Below, piece after piece: positions 50,508-59,499 of a stretch of 64,000 nucleotides of DNA (its first letter is position 1; each line of letters opens with the position of its first letter). The notes under the pieces are model-generated. The model saw only the letters and a program-made list of their open reading frames with translations, was not told the DNA's origin and made no database searches. Made by a program: the position numbers and the translations under genes. Origin of the DNA: Deinococcus hopiensis KR-140 (GTDB lineage Bacteria > Deinococcota > Deinococci > Deinococcales > Deinococcaceae); assembly GCA_943327755.2 (NCBI GenBank), contig CALPYF020000001.1, forward strand, positions 1-64,000, written 5' to 3'.

Positions 50508-50999
50508 TCAGGTGCTGGTGCTGGCAGCGGTCGAGGCGGCCTGCTGATCCTCCAGCGCCTTGTACGCACACGCGGCGGCGAGGGCCGCCAGGATGCCGGG
50601 AACGCCCGCCAGGGTCAGGTGCACGTCCTTGCCGTCCACGACCCCGCCGATCCGCCCGTGCAGCCGCTCGGGGCCGGCGGTGAGATTCACGTCCTTGCCG
50701 TCGATGCGGCCCGAGAAGCGCCCCTCGATCCGCGTGCCGCTGACGGTCAGGTGCAGGTCGTCCCCGTCAATCCGGCCGCCCAGGCGCACGTCCACCCGGT
50801 CGCCGCTGAGGTCGCCGGTCACATCGAAGCCCTCGAAGGTCCCGCCGATCCGGCCGGTGACGCGGCCCTCCTGCACGCTCAGGCGGATGTCCTTGCCCTC
50901 GAAGCGGCCGCCGATGCGGCCAGACAGGTGCGTGCCGTTCCACGCGGCCTGCAGGTCGTACCCCTGGGTGACGCCACCGATCCGTCCGTTCAGTTCCAT
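50508..50999 (-). CDS. Beta-repeat protein with six 22-residue units
   Basis: The 163-residue protein consists of six units of about 22 residues, each with GRIGG (or a variant), a turn with GxD, a short hydrophobic strand and a polar turn: for example LSGRIGGRFEGKDIRLSV and LHGRIGGVVDGKDVHLTL. This suggests a beta-solenoid or beta-roll. The tail has a hydrophobic helix (ILAALAAACAYKALE) and a Ser/Thr-rich end. No family or function is recognised. Repeats are visible in the DNA as well, so it may change by slippage. Confidence 0.8.
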   Translation of the reverse strand: MELNGRIGGVTQGYDLQAAWNGTHLSGRIGGRFEGKDIRLSVQEGRVTGRIGGTFEGFDVTGDLSGDRVDVRLGGRIDGDDLHLTVSGTRIEGRFSGRIDGKDVNLTAGPERLHGRIGGVVDGKDVHLTLAGVPGILAALAAACAYKALEDQQAASTAASTST

Positions 51000-51069
51000 A
51001 CCTGCCGGTACGTGGGTGGCGGCGCGCCGGTTGCGGGAGGGCCGGGCGCGGGGCAGATCGGCAGGCGCT

Positions 51070-53343
51070 TCAGCCGTGCTGGGAGGTGCTGTGGGCCGCG
51101 CGCCACGTGTCCAGCTCGTCAGGGGGCAGGGCAGGGGAGAACAGGAAACCCTGCATGTACTCGAAGCCCAGGTCGCGCAGCAGGGCGTGCTGTTCGGGCG
51201 TCTCGACGCCCTCGGCGAGCACGTCGAGGTTCAGGTCGCGGCCCAGGGTGTGCACGGCGCGCAGCACCTGCGGCCCGGCCGCGCGGGTGTGCCCCAGCGC
51301 GTCATGCCCGCTGAGGAAACTGCGGTCGAGCTTCAGGGCGTCGGCGGGCAGGGCCATCAGGGCGCTCAGGGACGCGTGCTGCACGCCGAAATCGTCCACG
51401 CTGATGCGGACGCCCGCGCGGCGCAGTTCCTGAAGCTTCGCGGCGGTGCCCGCGAGATCCTGCACGAACACGCCCTCGGTGACCTCCAGTTCCAGCAGGT
51501 GCGCGGGCAGTTCCAGGCGGGCGAGCGTGGCCTGCACGTGCGGCACGAAGTCCGCCTGCGCGAACTCCAGCGGCGAGACGTTCACCGCGACGCGCAGCGC
51601 CCGGCCCTGGCGGTGCCATTCGGCCGCCTGCTCGCAGGCGCGTTCCCGCACCCAGCGGCCGATGGGAAGGATCAGGCCGCACTGCTCCGCCACCGGAATG
51701 AAGCGCCCGGGCGTGACCGGCCCCAGGCTGGGCGACGTCCAGCGCAGCAGCGCCTCCACGCTTTCCAGGGCCGTGCCGCGCAGCTGCGGCTGGTAGTGCA
51801 GGGTGAACTCGCGGGCGTGCAGGGCGCGGCGCAGCGCGGCCTCCAGCGCGAAGCGTTCGCGCCGCTGCTCGTCCAGGCTGGGCGTGAACAGCTGCACCTG
51901 ACCGCGCCCGCTGCGTTTGGCGTGGTACATGGCGGTGTCGGCGCGGCGCTGCAACGTGGTGACGTCCGTGCCGTCACGCGGGGCGAGACTCACGCCGATG
52001 GACGCCGAGAGCGGCAGGGTCAGGCCCGCCATCTCGACCGGGTCACGCAGGCTGCCCAGCAGCTGCCGAGCGGCAGAGAGGGCCTGCCGCTCGTCCGCGC
52101 CGGGCAGGACCAGCGTGAACTCGTCGCCGCCCACGCGGGCCAGCGTGGCGCGCGCCGGGAGGTGCGCCCGCAGCCGCGCCGTGACGAGCCGCAGCAGCTC
52201 GTCCCCGACCGGGTGGCCGAAGGTGTCGTTCACGTCCTTGAACCCGTCCAGATCGATGAACATCACGGCGGCGGGCCCGCCGAGCGCGGCACGCAGCTGA
52301 TCCTCGAACTCGGTGCGGTTGGGCAGGCCGGTGAGGACGTCGTGGCGCGCCTGACGGCGCAGCAGCGACCCGCGCCGTTCCAGTTCGGCGGCGGTGTGCC
52401 GCAGCTTGCGGGCCAGCAGGCGGTTCTCTTCCAGCACGGTGCTCTGGCGCAGCAGGATCAGCAGGAACGTCAGCGCGGCGCCCCACAGCGTGACGGGCGC
52501 GGGCCGCGTCAGGAGCAGTGCCGCGCAGGTCAGGCCGCCCGTCAGGTACGGGAACGCGGCCAGCCAGACCCGCACGGGCCGGGGAGGGCGCCACTGCACG
52601 CCCCGCACCGACTGATCCCGCCGCCACCACAGGCCCAGCGCCTGCATGGCGGTGCCCCACAGGTACAGGAAGTCCGCGCGGTTCCCGGAGGTGTACGCGC
52701 CGACCAGCGCGAAGTGCAGGTCGCCGCCCACGATCAGGGCCAGCCCGGCGCAGATCAGGGCGACGGGTCGGTTCAGCCGCTGCTGACGCAGGGCCAGCAG
52801 GCCCAGGGCGATCAGGGCGAGATCCAGCGTCACGTACGCGGCGCCCGCCGCGTGCAGCGGCGCGGGACGGGACAGCAGGAACGTCCAGACGACCGTGCCC
52901 AGGAGGGTCATGACGATCAGGCTGTCGAGCGTCATCGCCAGGGTCCGCAGTGACCGCAGGCGCAGCCGGGTCAGGCTCAGGAGGGCGCCGCCCAGCAGCA
53001 GGTAATACGCGGCGTACAGGGCGTCGGCAACGGACAGCTCCGGGAGGGGCAGGCCGCGCAGCTCGAAACTGAACGTGACCGCGTCCCCCAGCCACAGCGC
53101 GGCGAGTGCCAGCGCGAAGCGGCCCAGCAGGCGGCGCTGCGCCGGGTGACCCTGCCGGTAGGCCTCGGCGGCGATCAGCAGGCACAGCAGCTGCCCGAAC
53201 AGGTACGCGCCGCCCGTGAGCCACACGTGGCCCGGCCCGAGGTGGGCGACGCTGACCAGCGCCGCGTGCAGGCCCACGGCCAGCAGCAGCGCGGTCTCGG
53301 CGTGGCGCTCGAACGCGCGCCCATTCACGGCCTGGATCGTCAT
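51070..53343 (-). CDS. Membrane GGDEF-EAL protein (cyclic di-GMP turnover)
   Basis: The 757-residue protein has about eight N-terminal membrane helices (residues 17-300), then a GGDEF domain with MFIDLDGFKDVND and intact GGDEF (405-409). The EAL domain has VEALLRW, LEVTEG, KLDRSF and LAEGVE. In the EAL the loop normally reading DDFGTGYSS is DDFGVQHASL: the metal-binding DD is kept but the loop differs, so activity may be altered. Confidence 0.9.
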   Translation of the reverse strand: MTIQAVNGRAFERHAETALLLAVGLHAALVSVAHLGPGHVWLTGGAYLFGQLLCLLIAAEAYRQGHPAQRRLLGRFALALAALWLGDAVTFSFELRGLPLPELSVADALYAAYYLLLGGALLSLTRLRLRSLRTLAMTLDSLIVMTLLGTVVWTFLLSRPAPLHAAGAAYVTLDLALIALGLLALRQQRLNRPVALICAGLALIVGGDLHFALVGAYTSGNRADFLYLWGTAMQALGLWWRRDQSVRGVQWRPPRPVRVWLAAFPYLTGGLTCAALLLTRPAPVTLWGAALTFLLILLRQSTVLEENRLLARKLRHTAAELERRGSLLRRQARHDVLTGLPNRTEFEDQLRAALGGPAAVMFIDLDGFKDVNDTFGHPVGDELLRLVTARLRAHLPARATLARVGGDEFTLVLPGADERQALSAARQLLGSLRDPVEMAGLTLPLSASIGVSLAPRDGTDVTTLQRRADTAMYHAKRSGRGQVQLFTPSLDEQRRERFALEAALRRALHAREFTLHYQPQLRGTALESVEALLRWTSPSLGPVTPGRFIPVAEQCGLILPIGRWVRERACEQAAEWHRQGRALRVAVNVSPLEFAQADFVPHVQATLARLELPAHLLELEVTEGVFVQDLAGTAAKLQELRRAGVRISVDDFGVQHASLSALMALPADALKLDRSFLSGHDALGHTRAAGPQVLRAVHTLGRDLNLDVLAEGVETPEQHALLRDLGFEYMQGFLFSPALPPDELDTWRAAHSTSQHG

Positions 53344-53434
53344 CGGGTCATCCTCTTTCTACCTGGGGCTTCGGTGCGTGCAGGCTAGCGCATCTGCCCA
53401 CACCGGAGGCCCACCCGCGCCAGAGGACATCCGG

Positions 53435-54337
53435 TCATCTGCGCCGCGCGGGTGTGGCCGCCAGCGCCACGCCCGCCACGCACAGCGCCAGCCCGGTCAG
53501 GGACGCGGGGCTCAGGCGCTCGCCGTACAGCAGCCAGCTTTCCAGCACCGCCAGCGGCGGCACGAGATAGAACAGGCTGTTCACGCGCGCCGCCGGGAGG
53601 TCCCGCAGCAGCCGCATGAGGAGCAGGATCGCCCCGACCGACAGCACGAGCACCAGCCACGTCAGCGACAGGATGAATTCCGCGTTCCAGTGAATCTCGC
53701 CGCCCCCGCGCGCCAGCGTGACGGCGCCCAGCGCGGCGGCGCTCGCCACGTACTGCGCGGTCGTGCCGCCCAGCAGTGGCATGTCCCCCCCCACGCGCCG
53801 CTGGTAGAGGGTGCCCGCCGTGGTGCACAGCAGCGCGAAGCCCGCAGCCCCCAGCGCGGCGGGACTGCCCAGCGACCCGTGCAGGTCGCCCAGCACGCGG
53901 CCCTCCATGACCAGCAGCACCCCCACGAACCCCAGCGCCAGCCCCGCCCACTGCCGCGCCGTGACCCGCTCGCCCAGCACCGGCCAGGACAGCAGGCCCG
54001 TCAGGAGGGGCTGCACGCCCACTAGCACGCTCGTCACGCCAGCAGGGAGCCCCAGCCAGATGGCGGTCGTCACGCCGCCCAGGTACCCGGCGTGCAGCAG
54101 CAGACCCGTCACGGCCGCGCGGCCCGCCTGCGCCCGCGTGGGCCACGGCGCCCTCAGCGCTGCCGTGAGCAGCGCCATCAGCCCGGCGGCCAGCACGAAC
54201 CGCACCGTCAGGAAAGCGAACGGGTCCGCGTTGCGGGCCGCGCCCTTCGTACCCAGGAACCCGGTACTCCAGAGCAGCACGAACAGCAGCGGCGCCGCCG
54301 ACAGGAAGGCGGCGGGCGCGAAGCGCAGGCGGGGCAT
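53435..54337 (-). CDS. EamA/DMT family transporter
   Basis: The 300-residue protein has ten hydrophobic helices in two EamA halves (LLFVLLWSTGFLGTKGAARN and ALLCTTAGTLYQRRVGGDMP). These carry metabolite exporters such as RhaT and YdcZ types; the substrate is unknown. TAGCCT lies 5 bases before ATG 54337, suggesting a near-leaderless start. Confidence 0.9.
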   Translation of the reverse strand: MPRLRFAPAAFLSAAPLLFVLLWSTGFLGTKGAARNADPFAFLTVRFVLAAGLMALLTAALRAPWPTRAQAGRAAVTGLLLHAGYLGGVTTAIWLGLPAGVTSVLVGVQPLLTGLLSWPVLGERVTARQWAGLALGFVGVLLVMEGRVLGDLHGSLGSPAALGAAGFALLCTTAGTLYQRRVGGDMPLLGGTTAQYVASAAALGAVTLARGGGEIHWNAEFILSLTWLVLVLSVGAILLLMRLLRDLPAARVNSLFYLVPPLAVLESWLLYGERLSPASLTGLALCVAGVALAATPARRR

Positions 54338-54372
54338 GCGGCAGGCTAAACCAGCCACGTCCCCACCGGGGC

Positions 54373-54894
54373 TCAGGTGTCCAGCATCGCCGCGATGGCC
54401 TGCAGGGTCCGTTCGTTCCGGACGGTGACCTTCACCCCCAGTGTCCGCTCGAGCACGCCCGAGGACAGCCGCAGGTTCCGCACGCCGTCCGGGACCGTCT
54501 GGTATAGCGTCTGCCCCACGACCTCCCAGCGTTCCGGGGTGACGTCCCGCCCGCGCAGGGCCGCCACGCGCGCCGGATCGGGCGGGTCGCGCAGGAACGC
54601 CGCCACGACCGCCTCGTCCCGCAGATGCGCGGGGCAGCCACGGGCCGCCTCCCGCCACTCGTGCGCCGTGCGGAGCGTCACGGGCACCGGGAAGCCGAAC
54701 TGCGCTTCCAGTGCCGCCTCCAGCCGCCCGCGCAGGTCCGTTTCCGGGGCGGCGCTGAACACGGCGTTGCCGCTCTGGATGTACGTGCGGACCCCATCCA
54801 GCCCCAGGCCGGTCAGCAGGGCGCGCAGGTCGGCCATGGGCACCTTGCGCCTCGCGCCCAGGTTCACCGCGTGCAGGAGCGCCACGAAGATCAT
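54373..54894 (-). CDS. DUF1697 family protein
   Basis: The 173-residue protein begins VALLHAVNLGARRKVPMADL and has RTYIQSGNAVFSAAP, the signature of DUF1697. A conserved C-terminal pattern (YQTVPDGVRNLRLSSGVLER) follows. The function is unknown. It is divergent from a GNAT acetyltransferase gene 53 bases away, and lies 35 bases from the transporter start on the same strand. Confidence 0.9.
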   Translation of the reverse strand: MIFVALLHAVNLGARRKVPMADLRALLTGLGLDGVRTYIQSGNAVFSAAPETDLRGRLEAALEAQFGFPVPVTLRTAHEWREAARGCPAHLRDEAVVAAFLRDPPDPARVAALRGRDVTPERWEVVGQTLYQTVPDGVRNLRLSSGVLERTLGVKVTVRNERTLQAIAAMLDT

Positions 54895-54947
54895 GCACTG
54901 CGTTCTACCAGACGCCGGGCCGCCCGGCGCGGCAGACTGGGGGCCTG

Positions 54948-55400
54948 ATGCGTGCTGTCACCCCTGCCGACGCCCACACCATCGCCGCGCACCGCTACCC
55001 GGACGCTCGCGACCTGCCCGAGCGGCCCGCGTACGCCGCGTGGGTGGCCGGTGCCATCCGGGACGGGCTGTACCTGGGCTTCCTGTGGCAAGACGGCGCA
55101 GAGGTGATCGCCGGGGCGGGCGTGACCCTGCTGCACTGGGGCCCCACGCGCGGCGACCCGCAGCCGTGGCGGGCGCGGGTGGTGAACGTCTGGACGCACC
55201 CCGACTTTCGGCGCGCCGGGCACGCCCGCACGCTGGTCCGGGCCTGCCTGGACGCGCTGCGGGATCGGGGCGTCACGCGCGTCAGCCTGGGCAGCAGCGA
55301 CATGGCCCGGCCGCTGTACGAAGCACTGGGGTTCACGCCCAGCACGCACGAGATGAGCCTCACGCTTCCCGGCGCGCAGGCAGAAGGACCGCCCGACTGA
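54948..55400 (+). CDS. GNAT family N-acetyltransferase
   Basis: The 150-residue protein has the GNAT fold with the acetyl-CoA binding region VVNVWTHPDFRRAGHARTLV and the beta-bulge segment GSSDMARPLYEALGFTPS. The acceptor substrate is unknown. A 21-bp terminator stem begins within its last codons (55392). Confidence 0.9.
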   Translation: MRAVTPADAHTIAAHRYPDARDLPERPAYAAWVAGAIRDGLYLGFLWQDGAEVIAGAGVTLLHWGPTRGDPQPWRARVVNVWTHPDFRRAGHARTLVRACLDALRDRGVTRVSLGSSDMARPLYEALGFTPSTHEMSLTLPGAQAEGPPD

Positions 55401-55440
55401 AGCGCGCCGCCCCACGTCTGGGCGGCGCGCTTCAGTCGGG
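55392..55440. terminator. Perfect 21-bp inverted repeat between convergent genes
   Basis: Positions 55392-55412 and 55420-55440 are exact reverse complements, with a 7-base loop (CACGTCT). The left arm includes the stop codon of the GNAT gene, and the right arm ends 5 bases before the stop of the minus-strand gene at 55446. It should terminate both directions. Confidence 0.75.
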
Positions 55441-55445
55441 GTGGT

Positions 55446-55853
55446 TTACACGTCGAAGCTGTAGTCGCTCCACCACATCTTCACGATGGCCGGCTGCTGG
55501 CTGTTGTAGCGCACGGTGTGCACCGAACGGCTGCTGCTGTAGATGGACAGGGAGTACGTGTCGCCGGACTGATCCGTGAACGCCAGGTACATGCTGCCGC
55601 TGCCGAAGCCGCTGGGGCCCTGCGCGTCCACGTTCACGACGTAGTCGTAGATGCCGGGCGAACCGGTCAGGGTGATGCCGTACACCTTGGCGCCGCCGTT
55701 GGCGACCATGCAGGTGGACAGGTCGGTGTTGCCGTCGATGGCAGCGGCCTCGTTGGGCTGCATGCCGCGCGGGCAGGTCACGGAGTTGGGTTGACCCCGG
55801 GTGGAGGATTCGCCGCAGGAACCGGTGAAGTTGGCAAGGGGATAGTTCGTCAT
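55446..55853 (-). CDS. Small protein of unknown function, beta-rich
   Basis: The 135-residue protein starts MTNYPLANFTGSCG and contains three cysteines in its first half (SCG, TCPRG, TCMVANG) and repeated Tyr/Ser-rich beta segments (YDYVVNVDAQGPSGFG, GDTYSLSIYSSSRSVHTV), ending WWSDYSFDV. No signal peptide is seen. It looks like a beta-sandwich, but I recognise no family. ATG 55853, with AAGG at a spacing of 7, is preferred to 55871. Its codon use is less C/G-ending than its neighbours. Confidence 0.7.
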   Translation of the reverse strand: MTNYPLANFTGSCGESSTRGQPNSVTCPRGMQPNEAAAIDGNTDLSTCMVANGGAKVYGITLTGSPGIYDYVVNVDAQGPSGFGSGSMYLAFTDQSGDTYSLSIYSSSRSVHTVRYNSQQPAIVKMWWSDYSFDV

Positions 55854-56030
55854 GGGCTGCCTTCGCGTCATGGCGTGACGACTTTCAGGGGGGAAGACGG
55901 AGGGGACATCGGCGGTGCGCGGCGCGGCGTGAGAGGCGGGCCGGCCCGGGTTCCGGCCCCCCTTTCATCGCAGCTCAGGCACGGGGTCAGTGTGCGCCCG
56001 GCGGCGTTAACGAGGCGTTACGCTACGCGG

Positions 56031-56804
56031 GTGCAGAGGCGTAACGTGTGGGCCTGCGTGCTGGTGGCCGGACTGGGGTGGGCGTCGGCCCTGACCCCCG
56101 CCGAGTCGGCGGCCGTGCAGCGGCTGGTGGCGGCGTACCCGGCGTTCCTGCGGGGCGTGGAGGGCAGCGCGCTCGTGTGGCGGGACGGGACGCGCATGCC
56201 CCTGACCCGCAGCGCGGCCACCACCTACCCGGGGCGACTGGACGCGCCGGGCCTGCTCGATCAGCTGGACGCCGCGTACCCGGCGTGCGCGCCCCTGGCG
56301 GCTCCCGCGTACCTGAGCGACCCGGGACGCGTGCGCTTCGAGCCTCTGCTGCGGAAGATGTACGGCGCGTCCGACTCTGCCGTGCGCGCCAGTCTCGTGA
56401 CCGTGGACTGGTTCGGGCAGCCGCTGCGGGTCACGCGCGTGAACGGCGCGGCCGACTCGCTGCGGGCGGTCGCGAAGGACCTGGCATCGCACCCGGAGTG
56501 GCGGGCGTTCCTGACGCCCAGCGCGGGCACGTTCCTGTGGCGCACGGTGGCGGGCACGTCCCGGCGCAGCGTCCACTCGTTCGGCGCGGCCATCGACCTG
56601 AACACCGCCCGCGCCGCGTACTGGCAGTGGAGCGGCTTCCGCGAGGGGCAGCGCGGCATTCCCTGGCGTAACCAGTTCCCGGCGGGGCTGGTGCACACCT
56701 TCGAGCGGCGCGGCTGGATCTGGGGCGGGCGCTGGTATCACCTCGACACCATGCACTTCGAGTACCGCCCGGAACTCACGGGAGCGTGCGCCGCCGGGCG
56801 CTGA
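56031..56804 (+). CDS. M15-family D-alanyl-D-alanine carboxypeptidase / endolysin-like peptidase
   Basis: The 257-residue exported protein begins with a signal peptide (VWACVLVAGLGWASA) and carries the M15 motif RSVHSFGAAIDLN (H182, D189) and WYHLDTMHFEYRPE (H242). These zinc peptidases cut peptidoglycan stem peptides; the domain is nearest the endolysin-like M15 group. GTG 56031 is 6 bases after TACGCT, so the message is probably leaderless. Confidence 0.85.
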   Translation: MQRRNVWACVLVAGLGWASALTPAESAAVQRLVAAYPAFLRGVEGSALVWRDGTRMPLTRSAATTYPGRLDAPGLLDQLDAAYPACAPLAAPAYLSDPGRVRFEPLLRKMYGASDSAVRASLVTVDWFGQPLRVTRVNGAADSLRAVAKDLASHPEWRAFLTPSAGTFLWRTVAGTSRRSVHSFGAAIDLNTARAAYWQWSGFREGQRGIPWRNQFPAGLVHTFERRGWIWGGRWYHLDTMHFEYRPELTGACAAGR

Positions 56805-56877
56805 GGGGCCCTGTGAGGGGGTGCCTTCCTAGTCCTGAGCGCCGGGTTTCCCGCCCCATGACGGTATCCTGCGTGTC

Positions 56878-58329
56878 ATGGCGTATCAGGCGGTCATTGG
56901 TCTGGAAGTTCACCTGCAGCTGAAGACGAAATCGAAGATCTTCAGCGCGTGCCCGCAGGAGTATCACGGCGCGCAGCCGAATTCGTTCACGGATCCGTTC
57001 ACGCTGGGCCTGCCCGGCACCCTGCCGACCCTGAACCGCGAGGCGGTGGAACTCGCCATGATGTTCGGGCTGGGCCTGAACTGCGACGTGTCGGGCTTCA
57101 CGCAGTTCCACCGCAAGAACTACTTCTACCCGGACGCCCCGAAGAACTTCCAGCTGTCGCAGTACGACCGGCCCATTGCGCGCGACGGGTTCCTGGACGT
57201 GACGCTGGAGGACGGCAGCACGCACCGCATCCGCATCAAGCGCGCGCACCTGGAGGACGACGCGGGGAAACTCACGCATCCCACGTACGCGCCGTACTCG
57301 ATGCTGGACCTGAACCGCGCCGGGTCCAGCCTGCTGGAGATGGTCACCGAGGCCGACATCGTGAACGCCGAGCAGGCCCGCGCGTTCCTGGAGAGCGTGC
57401 AGGCCATCGCGCAGGCGCTGGGCGTCAGCGACGCGGCGCCCGAGGAAGGCAAGATGCGCTGCGACGTGAACCTCAGCCTGCACAGGCCCGGCGAGCCGTG
57501 GGGCACGAAGTGCGAGGTGAAAAACCTCAACTCGTTCCGCTCGGTGGCGCGCGCCATCGAGTTCGAGACGGCCCGGCAGGCGCGCATCCTGGACGCCGGG
57601 GGGCGCATCACGCAGGACACGCTGGGCTGGGACGAGGGCGGGCAGAAGACCTTCCTGATGCGCACCAAGGAGGGCGAGGCCGACTACCGTTACTTCCCCG
57701 AGCCGGACCTGCCGCCGCTGGACATCACGCCCGAGTGGATCGCCCGCGTCCGTGAGCGCATGCCGGAGCTGCCCGCACAGAAGCTGGAGCGGTACCTCGC
57801 GGCGGGCGTGCGCGCGGCGGACGCGCAGACCCTGAGCCTCAGCGTGCCGCTGTCGCGCTTCTTCGACGAGGCACTGACGGCGCAACCCCGTCCGGATGCC
57901 CAGAAGCTGGATGCACAGAAACTCGCGAACTGGCTGCTGGGCGACGTGTCCGGCCTGCTCGCCGCGCGCGAGGAGACGCTGGACGGCAGCGCCCTGCGGC
58001 CCGCGCATCTGGCCGCGCTGGTGGGTCTGATCGACGCGGGCACCATCAGCGGCAAGATCGCCAAGGACTTGCTGCCCGACGTGCTGGCCGGGCACGACCC
58101 CGCCGCGCTGGTGCAGGAGCGCGGCCTGAGTGTCGTGACCGACACGGCCGCCATTGACGCCGCCATCGACGCCGCGATGGCCGCCGACCCGGCCACCGTC
58201 GAGAAGGTGCGCGGCGGGAACGCGAAGGCCATGAACGCGCTGTTCGGGCCGGTCATGAAGGCCATGGGCGGGCAGGCCAAGCCGGAGGTGGTGCGCGAGC
58301 GCCTGACCGCGAAACTGGGCCTGTCATGA
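56878..58329 (+). CDS. gatB: Aspartyl/glutamyl-tRNA amidotransferase subunit B
   Basis: The 483-residue protein (YQAVIGLEVHLQLKTKSKIF, GLPGTLPTLNREAVELAMM, YFYPDAPKNFQLSQYDRPIA, EDDAGKLTHP and the C-terminal GatB/YqeY domain) is the tRNA-binding and kinase subunit of GatCAB, which converts Asp-tRNA-Asn or Glu-tRNA-Gln. TATCCT lies 7 bases before the ATG. gatA and gatC are not adjacent in the window. Confidence 0.97.
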   Translation: MAYQAVIGLEVHLQLKTKSKIFSACPQEYHGAQPNSFTDPFTLGLPGTLPTLNREAVELAMMFGLGLNCDVSGFTQFHRKNYFYPDAPKNFQLSQYDRPIARDGFLDVTLEDGSTHRIRIKRAHLEDDAGKLTHPTYAPYSMLDLNRAGSSLLEMVTEADIVNAEQARAFLESVQAIAQALGVSDAAPEEGKMRCDVNLSLHRPGEPWGTKCEVKNLNSFRSVARAIEFETARQARILDAGGRITQDTLGWDEGGQKTFLMRTKEGEADYRYFPEPDLPPLDITPEWIARVRERMPELPAQKLERYLAAGVRAADAQTLSLSVPLSRFFDEALTAQPRPDAQKLDAQKLANWLLGDVSGLLAAREETLDGSALRPAHLAALVGLIDAGTISGKIAKDLLPDVLAGHDPAALVQERGLSVVTDTAAIDAAIDAAMAADPATVEKVRGGNAKAMNALFGPVMKAMGGQAKPEVVRERLTAKLGLS

Positions 58330-58991
58330 CCCCCGGGGCCATCACCCCGGGGCGCTGGCGTGCCGCCGCCCTGGCCGCCCTGTGGACGCTGGTTGCCGCG
58401 ACCCTCGCGCTGGGTGCGTACAGCCTGTGGCGCGCCGGCGTCACCGACCAGTTCGCGTGGCTGGCGACCCTGCGCGCCCTGCTGGCCGCCGTGGTGCTCG
58501 TGTGGTGGACGCAGCTCCTGGCGCGCTACACCCACGCGGTGCCCACCCCGGACGGGGACGGCGTGCTGCGCTCCCTGCGCGGCCTCTTCCCCTGGTTGAC
58601 GTCCCTGCGGCTGGCCCTGTGGGCCCTGAGCGCCCTGGCGTACCTGTCCGGCGCCCTGAACGCCAACCCGGTCGCGCTGACCGCCATCGCCACCATCGAA
58701 CTGGGCTTCATCCTGGCGAAGAACGCCGTGTACGGCAGCCTCGTGCGCGCCGCGCCCCACCCGGAGGACCTGCCCGCCCGCGCGCGGCTGCTGTCGTGGC
58801 TGAACGCCGCCGCGCCCCTGAGCCTCGCGCTGGGCGTCGTGAACGTCGTGCCGGTGGCCGGTCTGGCCGGGTCACCCGACGCGGTCAGCCTGACCGTGTA
58901 CGGCCTGCACGCCCTGTTGGACGTGGCCGCCACTCTGCTGGCCCTGAAGGCCGTGCAGACCGCCCCGCACCCCCGCCCCGCCCGACCCTGA
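58326..58991 (+). CDS. Membrane protein of unknown function following gatB
   Basis: The 221-residue protein has about six hydrophobic helices (AALAALWTLVAATLALGAYS, LRALLAAVVLVWWTQLLA, LRLALWALSALAYLSGAL, VALTAIATIELGFILAKNAV, SLALGVVNVVPVAGLAG, GLHALLDVAATLLALK). No family is recognised. Its start overlaps the gatB stop by 4 bases, so it is co-translated with gatB, although no functional link is known. Confidence 0.75.
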   Translation: MTPGAITPGRWRAAALAALWTLVAATLALGAYSLWRAGVTDQFAWLATLRALLAAVVLVWWTQLLARYTHAVPTPDGDGVLRSLRGLFPWLTSLRLALWALSALAYLSGALNANPVALTAIATIELGFILAKNAVYGSLVRAAPHPEDLPARARLLSWLNAAAPLSLALGVVNVVPVAGLAGSPDAVSLTVYGLHALLDVAATLLALKAVQTAPHPRPARP

Positions 58992-58997
58992 CGGCAG

Positions 58998-59032
58998 ACG
59001 GCGCGGCCCCCAGGTTCCAGGGGCCGCGCCGT
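58998..59032. terminator. 13-bp inverted repeat between convergent genes
   Basis: ACGGCGCGGCCCC (58998-59010) and GGGGCCGCGCCGT (59020-59032) form a perfect stem with a 9-base loop. It lies 7 bases after the membrane-protein stop and 15 bases before the stop of the minus-strand gene at 59047. Confidence 0.7.
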
Positions 59033-59046
59033 CCTGTGAATGGGAT

Positions 59047-59325
59047 TTACGCGCTGAGCGGTAGCACCACCGCGCGGGCCTTCTCGCCGTCCGCATGCGG
59101 GCGCAGCGTCAGCACCAGCAGCGTTGTGTCGGCCCGCAGCAGGTACGGCAGCCACGAGTGGTTCAGGGACGCCAGCGCGCGCGGTGCCTCGGCCGCCGGA
59201 ATGCCGCGCAGCACCAGCACCGCGCGGGTCGCCCCGGCGTCGCTGTACAGGTCGGCCGCGCCGAACAGGTCATCACCGGACGGGGAACGGAATTCGAATT
59301 GATGATTGCGCCTCAGCAGGTGCAT
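59047..59325 (-). CDS. Small protein of unknown function
   Basis: The 92-residue protein starts MHLLRRNHQFEFRSPSGDDL and contains AVLVLRGIPAAEAPRALASL and LLVLTLRPHADGEK. No domain is recognised; an alpha/beta cytoplasmic fold is likely. The ATG at 59325 has a good AAGGAGA site upstream. The much longer frame through it reads as non-coding and is rejected. Confidence 0.65.
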   Translation of the reverse strand: MHLLRRNHQFEFRSPSGDDLFGAADLYSDAGATRAVLVLRGIPAAEAPRALASLNHSWLPYLLRADTTLLVLTLRPHADGEKARAVVLPLSA

Positions 59326-59499
59326 GGGAATCTCCTTGAAACTGACTTGGATGCCATCAGCGTACGGGGTCACGCGGTGGCCTTTGTCCCCACCGCGCAG
59401 CAGTTGTCCAACATGTCCGTCACGCGCAGCATGCCCGCCCAGTGTCAAACGGGTGTGAAAACCCCGTGTGCCGTATGGGAGGCCCGTACACTGACCGGC

